A stretch of DNA of 64,000 nt from Burkholderia territorii (GTDB lineage Bacteria; Pseudomonadota; Gammaproteobacteria; Burkholderiales; Burkholderiaceae). Of the stretch, positions 45,231 to 53,187 are shown piece after piece. How positions within the stretch are numbered: the stretch's first letter is position 1; each line of letters begins with the position of its first letter. The notes under the pieces were generated by a model. The model saw only the letters and a list, made by a program, of their open reading frames with translations, had not been told where the DNA came from and ran no database searches. A program made the translations under genes and the position numbers. Location: contig NZ_CADFEJ010000001.1 in the NCBI RefSeq assembly GCF_902833055.1, forward strand, positions 496,001 to 560,000. The letters are read 5' to 3'.

Positions 45231-48107
45231 ATGAAAAACCACGGCCTGTCACGGCGGGGTTTTCTGAAAGCCAGCGTGCTGGCGGGTGTCGCGGTGTATG
45301 TCGCGCCCATCGGCAGTCGCGCGTTCGCGGCGCTCTTCGAAGAAAAACTCCTTACCCCCGTCAAATGGGATAGCGTCACCGGCATCCCCCAATTCCGCAT
45401 CGACGGCATCGCGAAGGTCACGGGCTCGAAAGTGTTCGCCCGCGACGTGCGCGCAGCCGACATGCCGCACTGGCCGCAGCAGCAATCGCACGCGCTGATC
45501 CTGCGCGTCACGCAGGCCGATCGTGTCTACGAAGGTTTCGACCTGTCGCTGCTCGGCGACGAACTGAAGCCGGACCGCGTGGTCACGGCCGACGATCTCG
45601 CACGCGACGGCGTCGCGTTCCCGGCGTTCTACGGCGACGACATGCTGTTGCCCGCCGGCAAGACGCCCGCGTATCTCGGCCATGCGGTCGCGATTCTCAT
45701 CTATCACGACTTCGCGCGCTTTCGCTTCGCGAAGAACGCACTCAAGTTCCGCGACGACGTGATCCGCTACGGCGCAATCACGGGCCCGCTCGAGCGCGAT
45801 CCGTGGGGCACGTTCCGCTACGTGCGGGTGGGCGGCAAGACGGCGTACGACGACGATGTCTATTCGAGCCTGAAGGATGCGCCGATCTTCCCGAGCATGA
45901 TGCGCAAGCACCTGCCGGTCTGGCCTGACGGCAAGGAACACGGCAAGCTCGACGAACAGGGGATGTTCCTGGCCGGCCAGATCGCCGCCGAGCTCGATCG
46001 TCCGTCGGCCGACTGGCTCGTGTTCGACCGCGAGTACAGCACGCAGTCGGTCGATACGGCCGCGCTCGAACCCGACAACGCGAACTGCTGGTACGACACC
46101 GCGACGCAGTCGATGCACCTCGTCGTGCCGACCCAGTCTCCGCTCGAGGTGGCGGAGAATGCGGCCGCGATGGTCGCGAAATGCCGCTTCCCGGTGAAGA
46201 AACTGTTCGTGCATCCGTGCTATACGGTGGGCTACGGTTCGAAGGATCACTGCAACGTGCCGTTCTACGGCCTCGTGTGTGCGCTGTACGCGGACGGCCG
46301 TCCGGTGCGGTTCGCGAACGACCGCTACGAGCAGTTCCAGACGTCGCTGAAGCGTCACGCGTTCAAGATGCATTACCGGATCGCGGTCGATCGCAACACG
46401 GGCCTACTGCAGTCGTTCAAGGGCGACTTCGAGGCGAATGGCGGCGGGCGCTCGAACTTTTCGCCGTCGGTGGCGATGGTCGGCGCGACGGCCGCGCAAT
46501 CGATCTACTACTTTCCGAAAAGCGACCTCGCGGCGGTCGCGATCGCATCGCGCGCGATCGACGCCGGTTCCGCGCGCGGCTACGGCACGCTGCAGAGCAT
46601 GGCCGCGACCGAGATGGCGGTCGACGAGATCGCCGCGCAACTGAACCTCGATCCGATCGAGTTCCGCCTGCGCAACGCGCTGCGTTCGGGGATGAAGAAC
46701 ACGCAGGGCGCGATTCCCGCCGGCGCGCTGCGCGTCGACGAAGTGCTGGAGCGCGCGAGGCAGCATCCGCTGTGGACGCGCCGTGCGGCGCGCAAGGCCG
46801 AATTCGAGGCGGCGAACCCCGGCAAGCGCTATGGCGTCGGTTTCGCGTGCGTGCAGAAGGATTTCGGCACGGGTGCCGAGGCATCGTTCGCGAAGGTCGA
46901 ATTCGACGAGAACGGCAAGGTGTCGCTGCATCACACGGCTGCCGAGATCGGCACCGGGATGTCGACGTCGCAGGCCGTCGCGGTCGCGAAATGGCTCGGC
47001 CGCCCGGCGACCGACGTGCGCGTCGCCGTGACCGAATGGCCCGACCTGCCGGTCGAGACGAGCGGCGATCCCTATCTGATGTCGCAAGCGGAGCAAGACC
47101 GGCTGAGCGCGAATCCGCGCTGGTCGCCGGGCTATGCGTCGCCGTCGAGCGCGACGAATTCCGCGTATTACTTCACGCACAGCACGCGCGAAGCCGCGCG
47201 CGCCGTGTTCCGCTACGGACTGTGGCCGGCCGCGATGTCGATCTGGACGCGCGGCCTCGGCGGCGGCCAGGCCGCGCCGTACACGATCCGCATCGAGGAC
47301 GCGCGCTGGGTCGACGGCAAGCTGACCGCCGACGGCCTCGAACCGCTGACGTTCGAGCAGCTCGCGAAGCAGGCGCATGCGCTCGGCCTGCCGACCGGCG
47401 CCGTCGTGCACGTGTTCAATCGCTGGCAATGGACCGACGCCGAGTTCGAGGTGGGCGGCGTGGTCGATCGTCTGCCGATCGACGGGCTGTCGCTGCGGGT
47501 CGGCACGCCGAAGACGGGCGAAGCCGGTCCGATGGCGGGCACGGCCGCACCGGCCGGCGCGACCTCGATGCACGGCACGCTTGCGCCGACCGCGAACGGC
47601 TATCGCGTGCTGGACCGCAAGCGCGTGTTCATCCCGCCGACGAGCCGCAACAACGCGGCCGTCACGTACTACACGGCGGTCGGCACGCTCGTCGAGCTGG
47701 CCGTGCATGAAGCGACCGGCAAGGTCGAGCTGCTCACGCATCACTCGATCATGGAGTGCGGCAACCAGATCTCGCCGCAGCTCGTGTCGGGCCAGTTGCA
47801 GGGCGGCCTCGCGATGGGCATCGGCCATGCGCTGCACGAGTATCTGCCGCTTTACGAAGACGGGCCGGGCAACGGCACGTGGAACTTCAACCGCTACCAG
47901 CTGCCGCGCGCGACCGACGTCGCCGTGTGGTCGCAGACGGGCGACATCCTGCCGCCGCTGTCCGAGACCGATCCGCCGAAGGGCGTCGCCGAGGTGGTGA
48001 TGATCCCCGTCGTCGGCGCGATTGTGAACGGCATCGCGCACGCGATCGGCCATCGTTTCACCGACTTGCCGGTGACCCCGCAAAAGATCCAGGAGGTGCT
48101 CGCATGA
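45231..48107 (+). CDS. Xanthine-dehydrogenase-family molybdopterin-binding subunit
   Basis: 958 residues from ATG 45231 after AGGAGG (45216-45221). The N-terminus is a Tat signal, SRRGFLKASVLAGVAVYVAPIGSRA, so the folded, cofactor-loaded complex is exported to the periplasm. The body is the molybdenum hydroxylase catalytic chain of the isoquinoline-oxidoreductase/aldehyde-oxidase branch: GKVSLHHTAAEIGTGMSTSQAVAVA, SRAIDAGSARGYGTLQSMAATEM, IMECGNQISPQLVSGQLQGGLAMGIGHAL. It is longer than most family members (usually about 700-780), with inserted segments in the C-terminal half. Its stop overlaps the next ATG as ATGA. Substrate (aldehyde or N-heterocycle) not readable. Confidence 0.87.
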   Translation: MKNHGLSRRGFLKASVLAGVAVYVAPIGSRAFAALFEEKLLTPVKWDSVTGIPQFRIDGIAKVTGSKVFARDVRAADMPHWPQQQSHALILRVTQADRVYEGFDLSLLGDELKPDRVVTADDLARDGVAFPAFYGDDMLLPAGKTPAYLGHAVAILIYHDFARFRFAKNALKFRDDVIRYGAITGPLERDPWGTFRYVRVGGKTAYDDDVYSSLKDAPIFPSMMRKHLPVWPDGKEHGKLDEQGMFLAGQIAAELDRPSADWLVFDREYSTQSVDTAALEPDNANCWYDTATQSMHLVVPTQSPLEVAENAAAMVAKCRFPVKKLFVHPCYTVGYGSKDHCNVPFYGLVCALYADGRPVRFANDRYEQFQTSLKRHAFKMHYRIAVDRNTGLLQSFKGDFEANGGGRSNFSPSVAMVGATAAQSIYYFPKSDLAAVAIASRAIDAGSARGYGTLQSMAATEMAVDEIAAQLNLDPIEFRLRNALRSGMKNTQGAIPAGALRVDEVLERARQHPLWTRRAARKAEFEAANPGKRYGVGFACVQKDFGTGAEASFAKVEFDENGKVSLHHTAAEIGTGMSTSQAVAVAKWLGRPATDVRVAVTEWPDLPVETSGDPYLMSQAEQDRLSANPRWSPGYASPSSATNSAYYFTHSTREAARAVFRYGLWPAAMSIWTRGLGGGQAAPYTIRIEDARWVDGKLTADGLEPLTFEQLAKQAHALGLPTGAVVHVFNRWQWTDAEFEVGGVVDRLPIDGLSLRVGTPKTGEAGPMAGTAAPAGATSMHGTLAPTANGYRVLDRKRVFIPPTSRNNAAVTYYTAVGTLVELAVHEATGKVELLTHHSIMECGNQISPQLVSGQLQGGLAMGIGHALHEYLPLYEDGPGNGTWNFNRYQLPRATDVAVWSQTGDILPPLSETDPPKGVAEVVMIPVVGAIVNGIAHAIGHRFTDLPVTPQKIQEVLA

Positions 48108-48793
48108 CGACCGCCCAAACCGCCGCGTCGGCCGCAAGCGCTGCCGCGACCGGCGCATCCGCACCGAACGCGGCGTCGGCCGCACCGGCATCAGCATCCG
48201 CGGCGCCCGCTGCCGCGCCGGCGGCCGTCGAGCGTCCGCTCGTCCGCTTCCAGCAGAAGCCGCTGTCGGTGAACATCAACGGCAAGTCCGTCGGCCCGAT
48301 GCAGGTGCCCGAAGGGCTGATGATGATCGAGTTCCTGCACGAATACGCGGGCCTCACCGGTTCGCGCCTCGGCTGCGGGCAGGGCATCTGTCACGCGTGC
48401 GTCGTGATCGTCGACAAGCCGGACGGCACGAGCGAGGAAATGCGCACCTGCATCACCGGCGCGCACTTCTTCCACGGCCGTTCGATCCGCACGATCGAAG
48501 GCCATGCGAAGCGCAACGAAGCCGGCGAAGTGGTCGAGCTGTCGCCGATCCAGCAGAAGTTTCTCGAGCACTTCAGCTTCCAGTGCGGCTACTGCACGCC
48601 GGGCTTCGTCAATGCGGCGACGGTGCTGATCGAGCGCCTGAAGCGCGAGCCGGTCGCGAAGGCCGACGTCGAACGCACGATTACCGACGCGCTGAACGCG
48701 CACATCTGCCGCTGCACCGGTTACGTCCGCTACTACCAGGCCGTGAAGGACGTGATCCTCACGACGCCTGGACTCGTGAAGGACGCCGCATGA
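48104..48793 (+). CDS. (2Fe-2S)-binding subunit of the molybdenum hydroxylase
   Basis: 229 residues. The first 45 or so are an unusual alanine-rich tail not part of the usual domain. Plant-type 2Fe-2S ligands lie at C91, C96, C99 and C116; the second cluster ligands are C161, C164, C202 and C204 (CGYCTPG, CRCTG). Together they pass electrons from the molybdenum site. ATG 48104 sits inside the previous stop (ATGA) with AGGAGG before it. Without a signal peptide of its own, it probably hitch-hikes on the Tat export of the catalytic subunit. Confidence 0.9.
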   Translation: MTTAQTAASAASAAATGASAPNAASAAPASASAAPAAAPAAVERPLVRFQQKPLSVNINGKSVGPMQVPEGLMMIEFLHEYAGLTGSRLGCGQGICHACVVIVDKPDGTSEEMRTCITGAHFFHGRSIRTIEGHAKRNEAGEVVELSPIQQKFLEHFSFQCGYCTPGFVNAATVLIERLKREPVAKADVERTITDALNAHICRCTGYVRYYQAVKDVILTTPGLVKDAA

Positions 48794-50052
48794 CACGCAC
48801 ATTCGCCCATCGTGCCGCCCGCGCCGTGCGCGCGCCCGCGCTCGCGGCTGCCTGCGCGCTGCTGCTCGCCGCCTGCGGCGGCCATGACGCGCCGGTAGCG
48901 AGCGCGGCATCCGGCGCACCCGGCGCCGACCAGGTCGCGCGCGGCCGCTATCTCGTGAAGGCCGCCGACTGCGCGGCATGCCACACCGCGAAGGACGGTG
49001 CGCCGTTCGCAGGCGGCGCGCCGCTCGAATCGCCGTTCGGCACGTTCTACGGCTCCAACATCACGCCCGACAAGGCGCACGGGATCGGCAACTGGAGCGC
49101 GGACGACTTCTACGCCGCGCTGCACGACGGCAAGGCGCCGGGCAAGCGGCTGTACCCGTCGATGCCGTACACGTCGTACCGGCAGCTCACGCGCGCCGAT
49201 ACCGACGCGATGTACGCGTACCTGAAGACGGTGAAGCCGGTCGCGCAGGAAAACCGCGCGCACGAACTCAAGTTCCCGTACAACCTGCGCTTCGGCATGG
49301 TGTTCTGGGACATGGCGTTCCTGAAGGACAGCCTGCCCGATGCATCGACCGGCCAGTCCGCCGACTGGCAGCGCGGCCGCTATCTGGCGGGCGCGCTCGG
49401 CCACTGCGCGGAATGCCACACGCCGCGTGCGTTCACGGGGCAGCTCGACGGCGCGAAGCCGTTCGCGGGCGCCGCGCTCGGCCGCGTGGCCGCGCCGGAC
49501 ATCACGCCCGCAGGCCTCGCCGCGCGCGGCTGGACCGGAACCGACCTGCAGACGTTCTTCGGCGTCGGCATCGCGCCGCAAGGCTCGGCGTTCGGCGAAA
49601 TGTATCCGGTCGTGCACCTGAGCACGCAATACATGACGAAGGACGATCTGCGCGCGCTGTCCGTCTATTTGCTCGGCGATACGCCGCCGGCTCCGCAGCC
49701 GGTCAAGCCGGTATCGGCCGATGCCGCGCAACTCGCGGCCGGCCGCTCGGTGTATCTCGCGGTGTGTGCGGGCTGTCACGGTTTCAACGGCGAAGGCAAG
49801 CCGCACGTGGCGGTGCCGATGAACGGCAATTCGACGCTGCGTCAGGGCGATGCGCGCAACCTGCTGGTCGCGATGCTCGACGGCATCGACGAGCAGAAGT
49901 TTGCCGGCTTCGAGAACCTCCAGCCGATGCCGGGTTTCGCGCACACGCTGAGCGACGACGAACTCGCCCAGCTCGCGAACTACCTGCGCGCGACGTGGGG
50001 CGGCCAGCCGGCGAGCGTCACGCCGGCCGACGTGAAGGCGATGCGTCGGTAA
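48790..50052 (+). CDS. Triheme cytochrome c lipoprotein subunit
   Basis: 420 residues; three c-type haem sites: C61-C64-H65 (CAACH), C206-C209-H210 (CAECH), C326-C329-H330 (CAGCH). The signal peptide ends in a lipobox (LLLAAC), so it is a membrane-anchored periplasmic lipoprotein. The repeated layout matches cytochrome subunits of periplasmic aldehyde, alcohol and nicotinate dehydrogenases, which hand electrons to the respiratory chain. It overlaps the Fe-S gene by ATGA and closes the three-gene operon. No terminator found after it. Confidence 0.9.
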   Translation: MTRTFAHRAARAVRAPALAAACALLLAACGGHDAPVASAASGAPGADQVARGRYLVKAADCAACHTAKDGAPFAGGAPLESPFGTFYGSNITPDKAHGIGNWSADDFYAALHDGKAPGKRLYPSMPYTSYRQLTRADTDAMYAYLKTVKPVAQENRAHELKFPYNLRFGMVFWDMAFLKDSLPDASTGQSADWQRGRYLAGALGHCAECHTPRAFTGQLDGAKPFAGAALGRVAAPDITPAGLAARGWTGTDLQTFFGVGIAPQGSAFGEMYPVVHLSTQYMTKDDLRALSVYLLGDTPPAPQPVKPVSADAAQLAAGRSVYLAVCAGCHGFNGEGKPHVAVPMNGNSTLRQGDARNLLVAMLDGIDEQKFAGFENLQPMPGFAHTLSDDELAQLANYLRATWGGQPASVTPADVKAMRR

Positions 50053-50143
50053 GCCGCGCGACGAAGCGGGACGTCACGCACGAGGCCGCCGGTTTCCGGC
50101 TGCGCTCGCGCGCGGCGCCCCGTTCGAACTTTCCGGCGGTGCT

Positions 50144-50308
50144 TCAGTAGCCGCTCCCTCCGCCACCTCCGCTTCCGCTGCCGCCCGCGCCGCCATAACG
50201 GCTCATGCCGGAGCCTTGCGATACGCCGCCACCCGACGACGTGCATCCGCCCGACAGCACGAGCATCAGCGCCGCGAGCAGCATCGCGGCCAGTCTTGCC
50301 GAATTCAT
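50144..50308 (-). CDS. Small glycine-rich lipoprotein
   Basis: 54 residues from ATG 50306-50308, behind GGAG. The signal (ARLAAMLLAALMLVLSGGC) ends in a lipobox Cys, and the rest is low-complexity Gly/Ser ending GSGSGGGGGSGY. An envelope anchor or structural peptide is possible; no family recognised. Confidence 0.6.
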   Translation of the reverse strand: MNSARLAAMLLAALMLVLSGGCTSSGGGVSQGSGMSRYGGAGGSGSGGGGGSGY

Positions 50309-50533
50309 TTCATTCTCCTTGCGCCGAGAAGGCCGCGCGCCACGGCGGTTCGCGAGAACCATCGGACGCGCGATGACGAAACGTTTCCGGCGGGCGGTTT
50401 ATTCCATGCTTTTTGCGTATCGGCACATGGCGACACGGAGCGCGATACGCGCGCATGCTGCCGGTGGCGCCGCGCGCCCCGCAGATTCGCGGCATCGTGG
50501 ACGACCCATGACGCGCAGCCGGAATGCATCCGG

Positions 50534-51025
50534 TCAACGATAGACGAGATCGGCGCGGCGGTTCTGCGCCCACGAATCCTCGTCGTGGCCGAGCGCGACC
50601 GGCTTTTCCTTGCCGAGGCTGACCGCTTCGAGTTGCGACGCCTGCACGCCCAGCGTCTCCAGCGCGCTCATCACGGCTTGCGACCGGCGCTGGCCGAGCG
50701 CGAGGTTGTATTCGGACGTCCCGCGTTCGTCGGTGTTGCCCTGGATCAGCACGCGGCGCGACGGGTGGCTGCGCAGGTAGTCGGCGTGCGCCTGCAGCAG
50801 CGTCTGGTATTCCGGCTTCACGGAGTACTGGTCGAAATCGAAGTAGACGCTGCGCTTCGCAAGCGGGCTGTTCGGATTGTTCAGATCGTCGGCCGCCACC
50901 GTGGCGACCGCTTCGCTCGATGGCGCGGGCGCCATCTCGGCATTCTCGGGCGTTTTCGCCGCGTGGTGACAACCGGCCAGCAGCGCAACGGCTGCCATGA
51001 TCGCAAATCGGTTCGTTTTGCTCAT
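50534..51025 (-). CDS. OmpA/Pal-type peptidoglycan-associated lipoprotein
   Basis: 163 residues from ATG 51023-51025 behind CAGGAG. Signal peptide with lipobox (AVALLAGCHH), then an OmpA C-terminal domain: SVYFDFDQYSVKPEY, RVLIQGNTDERGTSEYNLALGQRRSQAV, the peptidoglycan-binding signature. It resembles Pal but no tol genes are adjacent, so this is probably an extra copy. It anchors the outer membrane to the cell wall. The 51026-51357 stretch before the porin gene shows no gene. Confidence 0.87.
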   Translation of the reverse strand: MSKTNRFAIMAAVALLAGCHHAAKTPENAEMAPAPSSEAVATVAADDLNNPNSPLAKRSVYFDFDQYSVKPEYQTLLQAHADYLRSHPSRRVLIQGNTDERGTSEYNLALGQRRSQAVMSALETLGVQASQLEAVSLGKEKPVALGHDEDSWAQNRRADLVYR

Positions 51026-51357
51026 CGTGCGTCTCCTGCGGTTGACTGCGAGGAAAGCGTGGTGCGCACGAACTGCCGCGTCACACATCCGGAGAGACGG
51101 CACGAAAGTGCCGGCTTGCGTGCGCGATGCGCTTTCGTAAGCCGGCGATGCGCCATATGAAAGATTGTCTCGGCCGGAACGCCGAAGCACGGCGCCGCTG
51201 CAACCAGATTAGGAAAAATGTCACGGCGTGACCAGTTTCTCCGCATTTTTCGCGCGGAAACGACGCGGGACGCATTCTTGCTTGCGCTGCAACCCGGCAT
51301 GCGCGGCGATACGTGATGCGCGATGCCGGTGCGCGCGTGTCACGCATCGCGGGGGCG

Positions 51358-52611
51358 TCAGAACTTGTGCCGCAACCCGAGCGCGACCACCAGCTGGTTG
51401 CTGTTGGCTGACGGCGTCATCGTCCAGACGGTCGCGTTGAACGCGGGATTGCCGTTGCCGCCGCTCACGCTTTGATAGACGGCTTCGAGATACGCGTCCG
51501 TGCGTTTCGAGAACGCGTAGTCGGCCTGCGTGACCACGTGGTTCCATTTCGGGCGCGTCTGGCCGGTGTGCGAGTCGAAACGGCCCATCGTGTACGTGTA
51601 CGCGGCGCCCACGCTGAACGCCGGCGTGACGAAGTAGCGACCATCGACCGTGAAGTTGTCGAAGACGAGCGATTCGCCCTTCAGCGGCGTGATGCCGCTG
51701 CCCTGGAGCACGCCGCTCACGCCGTCGGTGGCCGAGTGCGACCACGCGACGCCGACCGAATGCGGGCCGAACGCATAGCGGCCGGCCACGGCCCAGATCT
51801 GCTGGTTGCCGCCCGTGATCGTCGCCGAGCCGTCGACCGTGCTCAGCGCGCCGTCCGGATTCGGCGCATTGCGGTCGCGGCTGATCTTCAGGTAACCGGC
51901 GCCAAGCTTCAGCGGTCCGTTCGCATAGCCGAGCCCCGCACTCCACACGGCGTTGTTCGAGAACGCGCCGGCCGTGTTCGAGAATCCGTACATCGCGCCG
52001 AACGTGAGCCCGCGATACGTCGGGCTCGTGTACTTCACCGCGTGATTGATGCGCAGGTTGCGGTTCGAGTCGTCGTTGTCGTACGGATGCACCGCGAGGT
52101 TGCCGCCCCAGCCGGGGCCCGACGCGCCGAGCGGGGTCACGAAATCGAGGATCAGGTCGTACTGGCGGCCGAACGTGAGCGTGCCGGCCGTACGCGAGCT
52201 CACGCCGAGCCACGCCTGACGGCCGAACATGTCGACGCCTTTCTGCGACAGCTTGCCGTTCGTGCCCGAGAAGCCATTCTCGAGCGTGAAGACCGCCGCC
52301 ATCCCGCCGCCGAGATCCTCGCGGCCGCGCAGCCCCCAGCGCGATGCGTTCAACGCGCCGCTCGTCAGCGCGACGCTGCCGCTGCCCGGCGAGCCGGCGC
52401 CATGTGTTCGCTGGTTGGTCGCGTAGGTGATCGACGTGTCGATCAGGCCGTACAGCACCACGTTGCTCTGCGCGTGCGCGACGTACGGAACCAGGCCGGC
52501 CGCGCTTGCCGCGATCACGGTCGCGGCACGCGCGCCGGTACGACGGCGTCGAACGGCATGCGGCGCGGCAACGCGCGCGCGGGCGGGCTGGATGGTTTTA
52601 TAGGAATGCAT
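51358..52611 (-). CDS. General porin (Burkholderia Omp38/OmpC-like)
   Basis: 417 residues. Signal peptide cleaved near VPYVAHAQSN; then a 16-strand barrel beginning NVVLYGLIDTSITYATNQ, with DFVTPLGASGPGWGGN in the constriction-loop region and terminal GLRHKF (C-terminal Phe). This is the common Gram-negative porin family of Burkholderia, giving passive entry of small hydrophilic solutes. A long, basic N-terminal leader precedes the hydrophobic core. No strong ribosome site is apparent. The divergent gap to 53187 holds the promoters of this gene and of the giant ORF. Confidence 0.9.
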   Translation of the reverse strand: MHSYKTIQPARARVAAPHAVRRRRTGARAATVIAASAAGLVPYVAHAQSNVVLYGLIDTSITYATNQRTHGAGSPGSGSVALTSGALNASRWGLRGREDLGGGMAAVFTLENGFSGTNGKLSQKGVDMFGRQAWLGVSSRTAGTLTFGRQYDLILDFVTPLGASGPGWGGNLAVHPYDNDDSNRNLRINHAVKYTSPTYRGLTFGAMYGFSNTAGAFSNNAVWSAGLGYANGPLKLGAGYLKISRDRNAPNPDGALSTVDGSATITGGNQQIWAVAGRYAFGPHSVGVAWSHSATDGVSGVLQGSGITPLKGESLVFDNFTVDGRYFVTPAFSVGAAYTYTMGRFDSHTGQTRPKWNHVVTQADYAFSKRTDAYLEAVYQSVSGGNGNPAFNATVWTMTPSANSNQLVVALGLRHKF

Positions 52612-52853
52612 AGGATTTTTTATCGTTGGTCTCCGGCCCGATCGCCGGTGGGTCGCGTCGGCGCGCGGGCCGACGGATCGAGCGGCAATTATTGGAGATC
52701 GCGCGACCGTCGATTAAGGCGCTGCACAGGAAAGGTCCTCTGCAAAATCGCGTGGAATCGCGGCGCTCGGATGCAGGGTGCTTCGATCGAATCGGCGCGA
52801 AATGAAACCATCGCGTGTGACGAACGATTCGACATTCGGCAAGACCGGGGCGA

Positions 52854-52878
52854 TTCGGCGTGCATGTCGTGGATTCGG
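52854..52878 (+). promoter_or_regulatory. Possible PIP/hrpII-like box upstream of the giant ORF
   Basis: TTCGG, 15 intervening bases, TTCGG, identical in spacing to the plant-inducible-promoter box of type III effector genes. TTCG is common in this GC-rich region and no convincing -10 follows at the expected distance, so this is weak. It lies 310 bases before the start codon. Confidence 0.25.
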
Positions 52879-53187
52879 GCGCTGGCGCCGGATTTCGCCC
52901 CGGAGATGATGCATCGCACGACGCCGTATGTTGCCGGTCGATGCCGGCATGTATTGCCGATCTCGCGCGCGACATCCGGCAAGATTTTCCGCTCGCGGCT
53001 ACCACGGCCTCATTGCCGCGTCGCGTTCATTGCGTTCGTAGCAGGCGTCGTCCCGGGCCGTCGCGCGCCGGCCCGCGACTACGTAATGCACGACTTTTTC
53101 ACGCGCGCGCGTTCGGCACAATGGACCATTGCGCGTGGCCTGCCTGCCGCTGTGCCGGCTCGTCGCGCATGCCGCGGGAGAACGGAC

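Noticed and set aside
51319-51351. Hairpin CGCGATGC/GCATCGCG after the porin gene as an intrinsic terminator
   Set aside because: 8-bp arms with a 17-base loop and no T-run; typical of chance in this GC-rich sequence.
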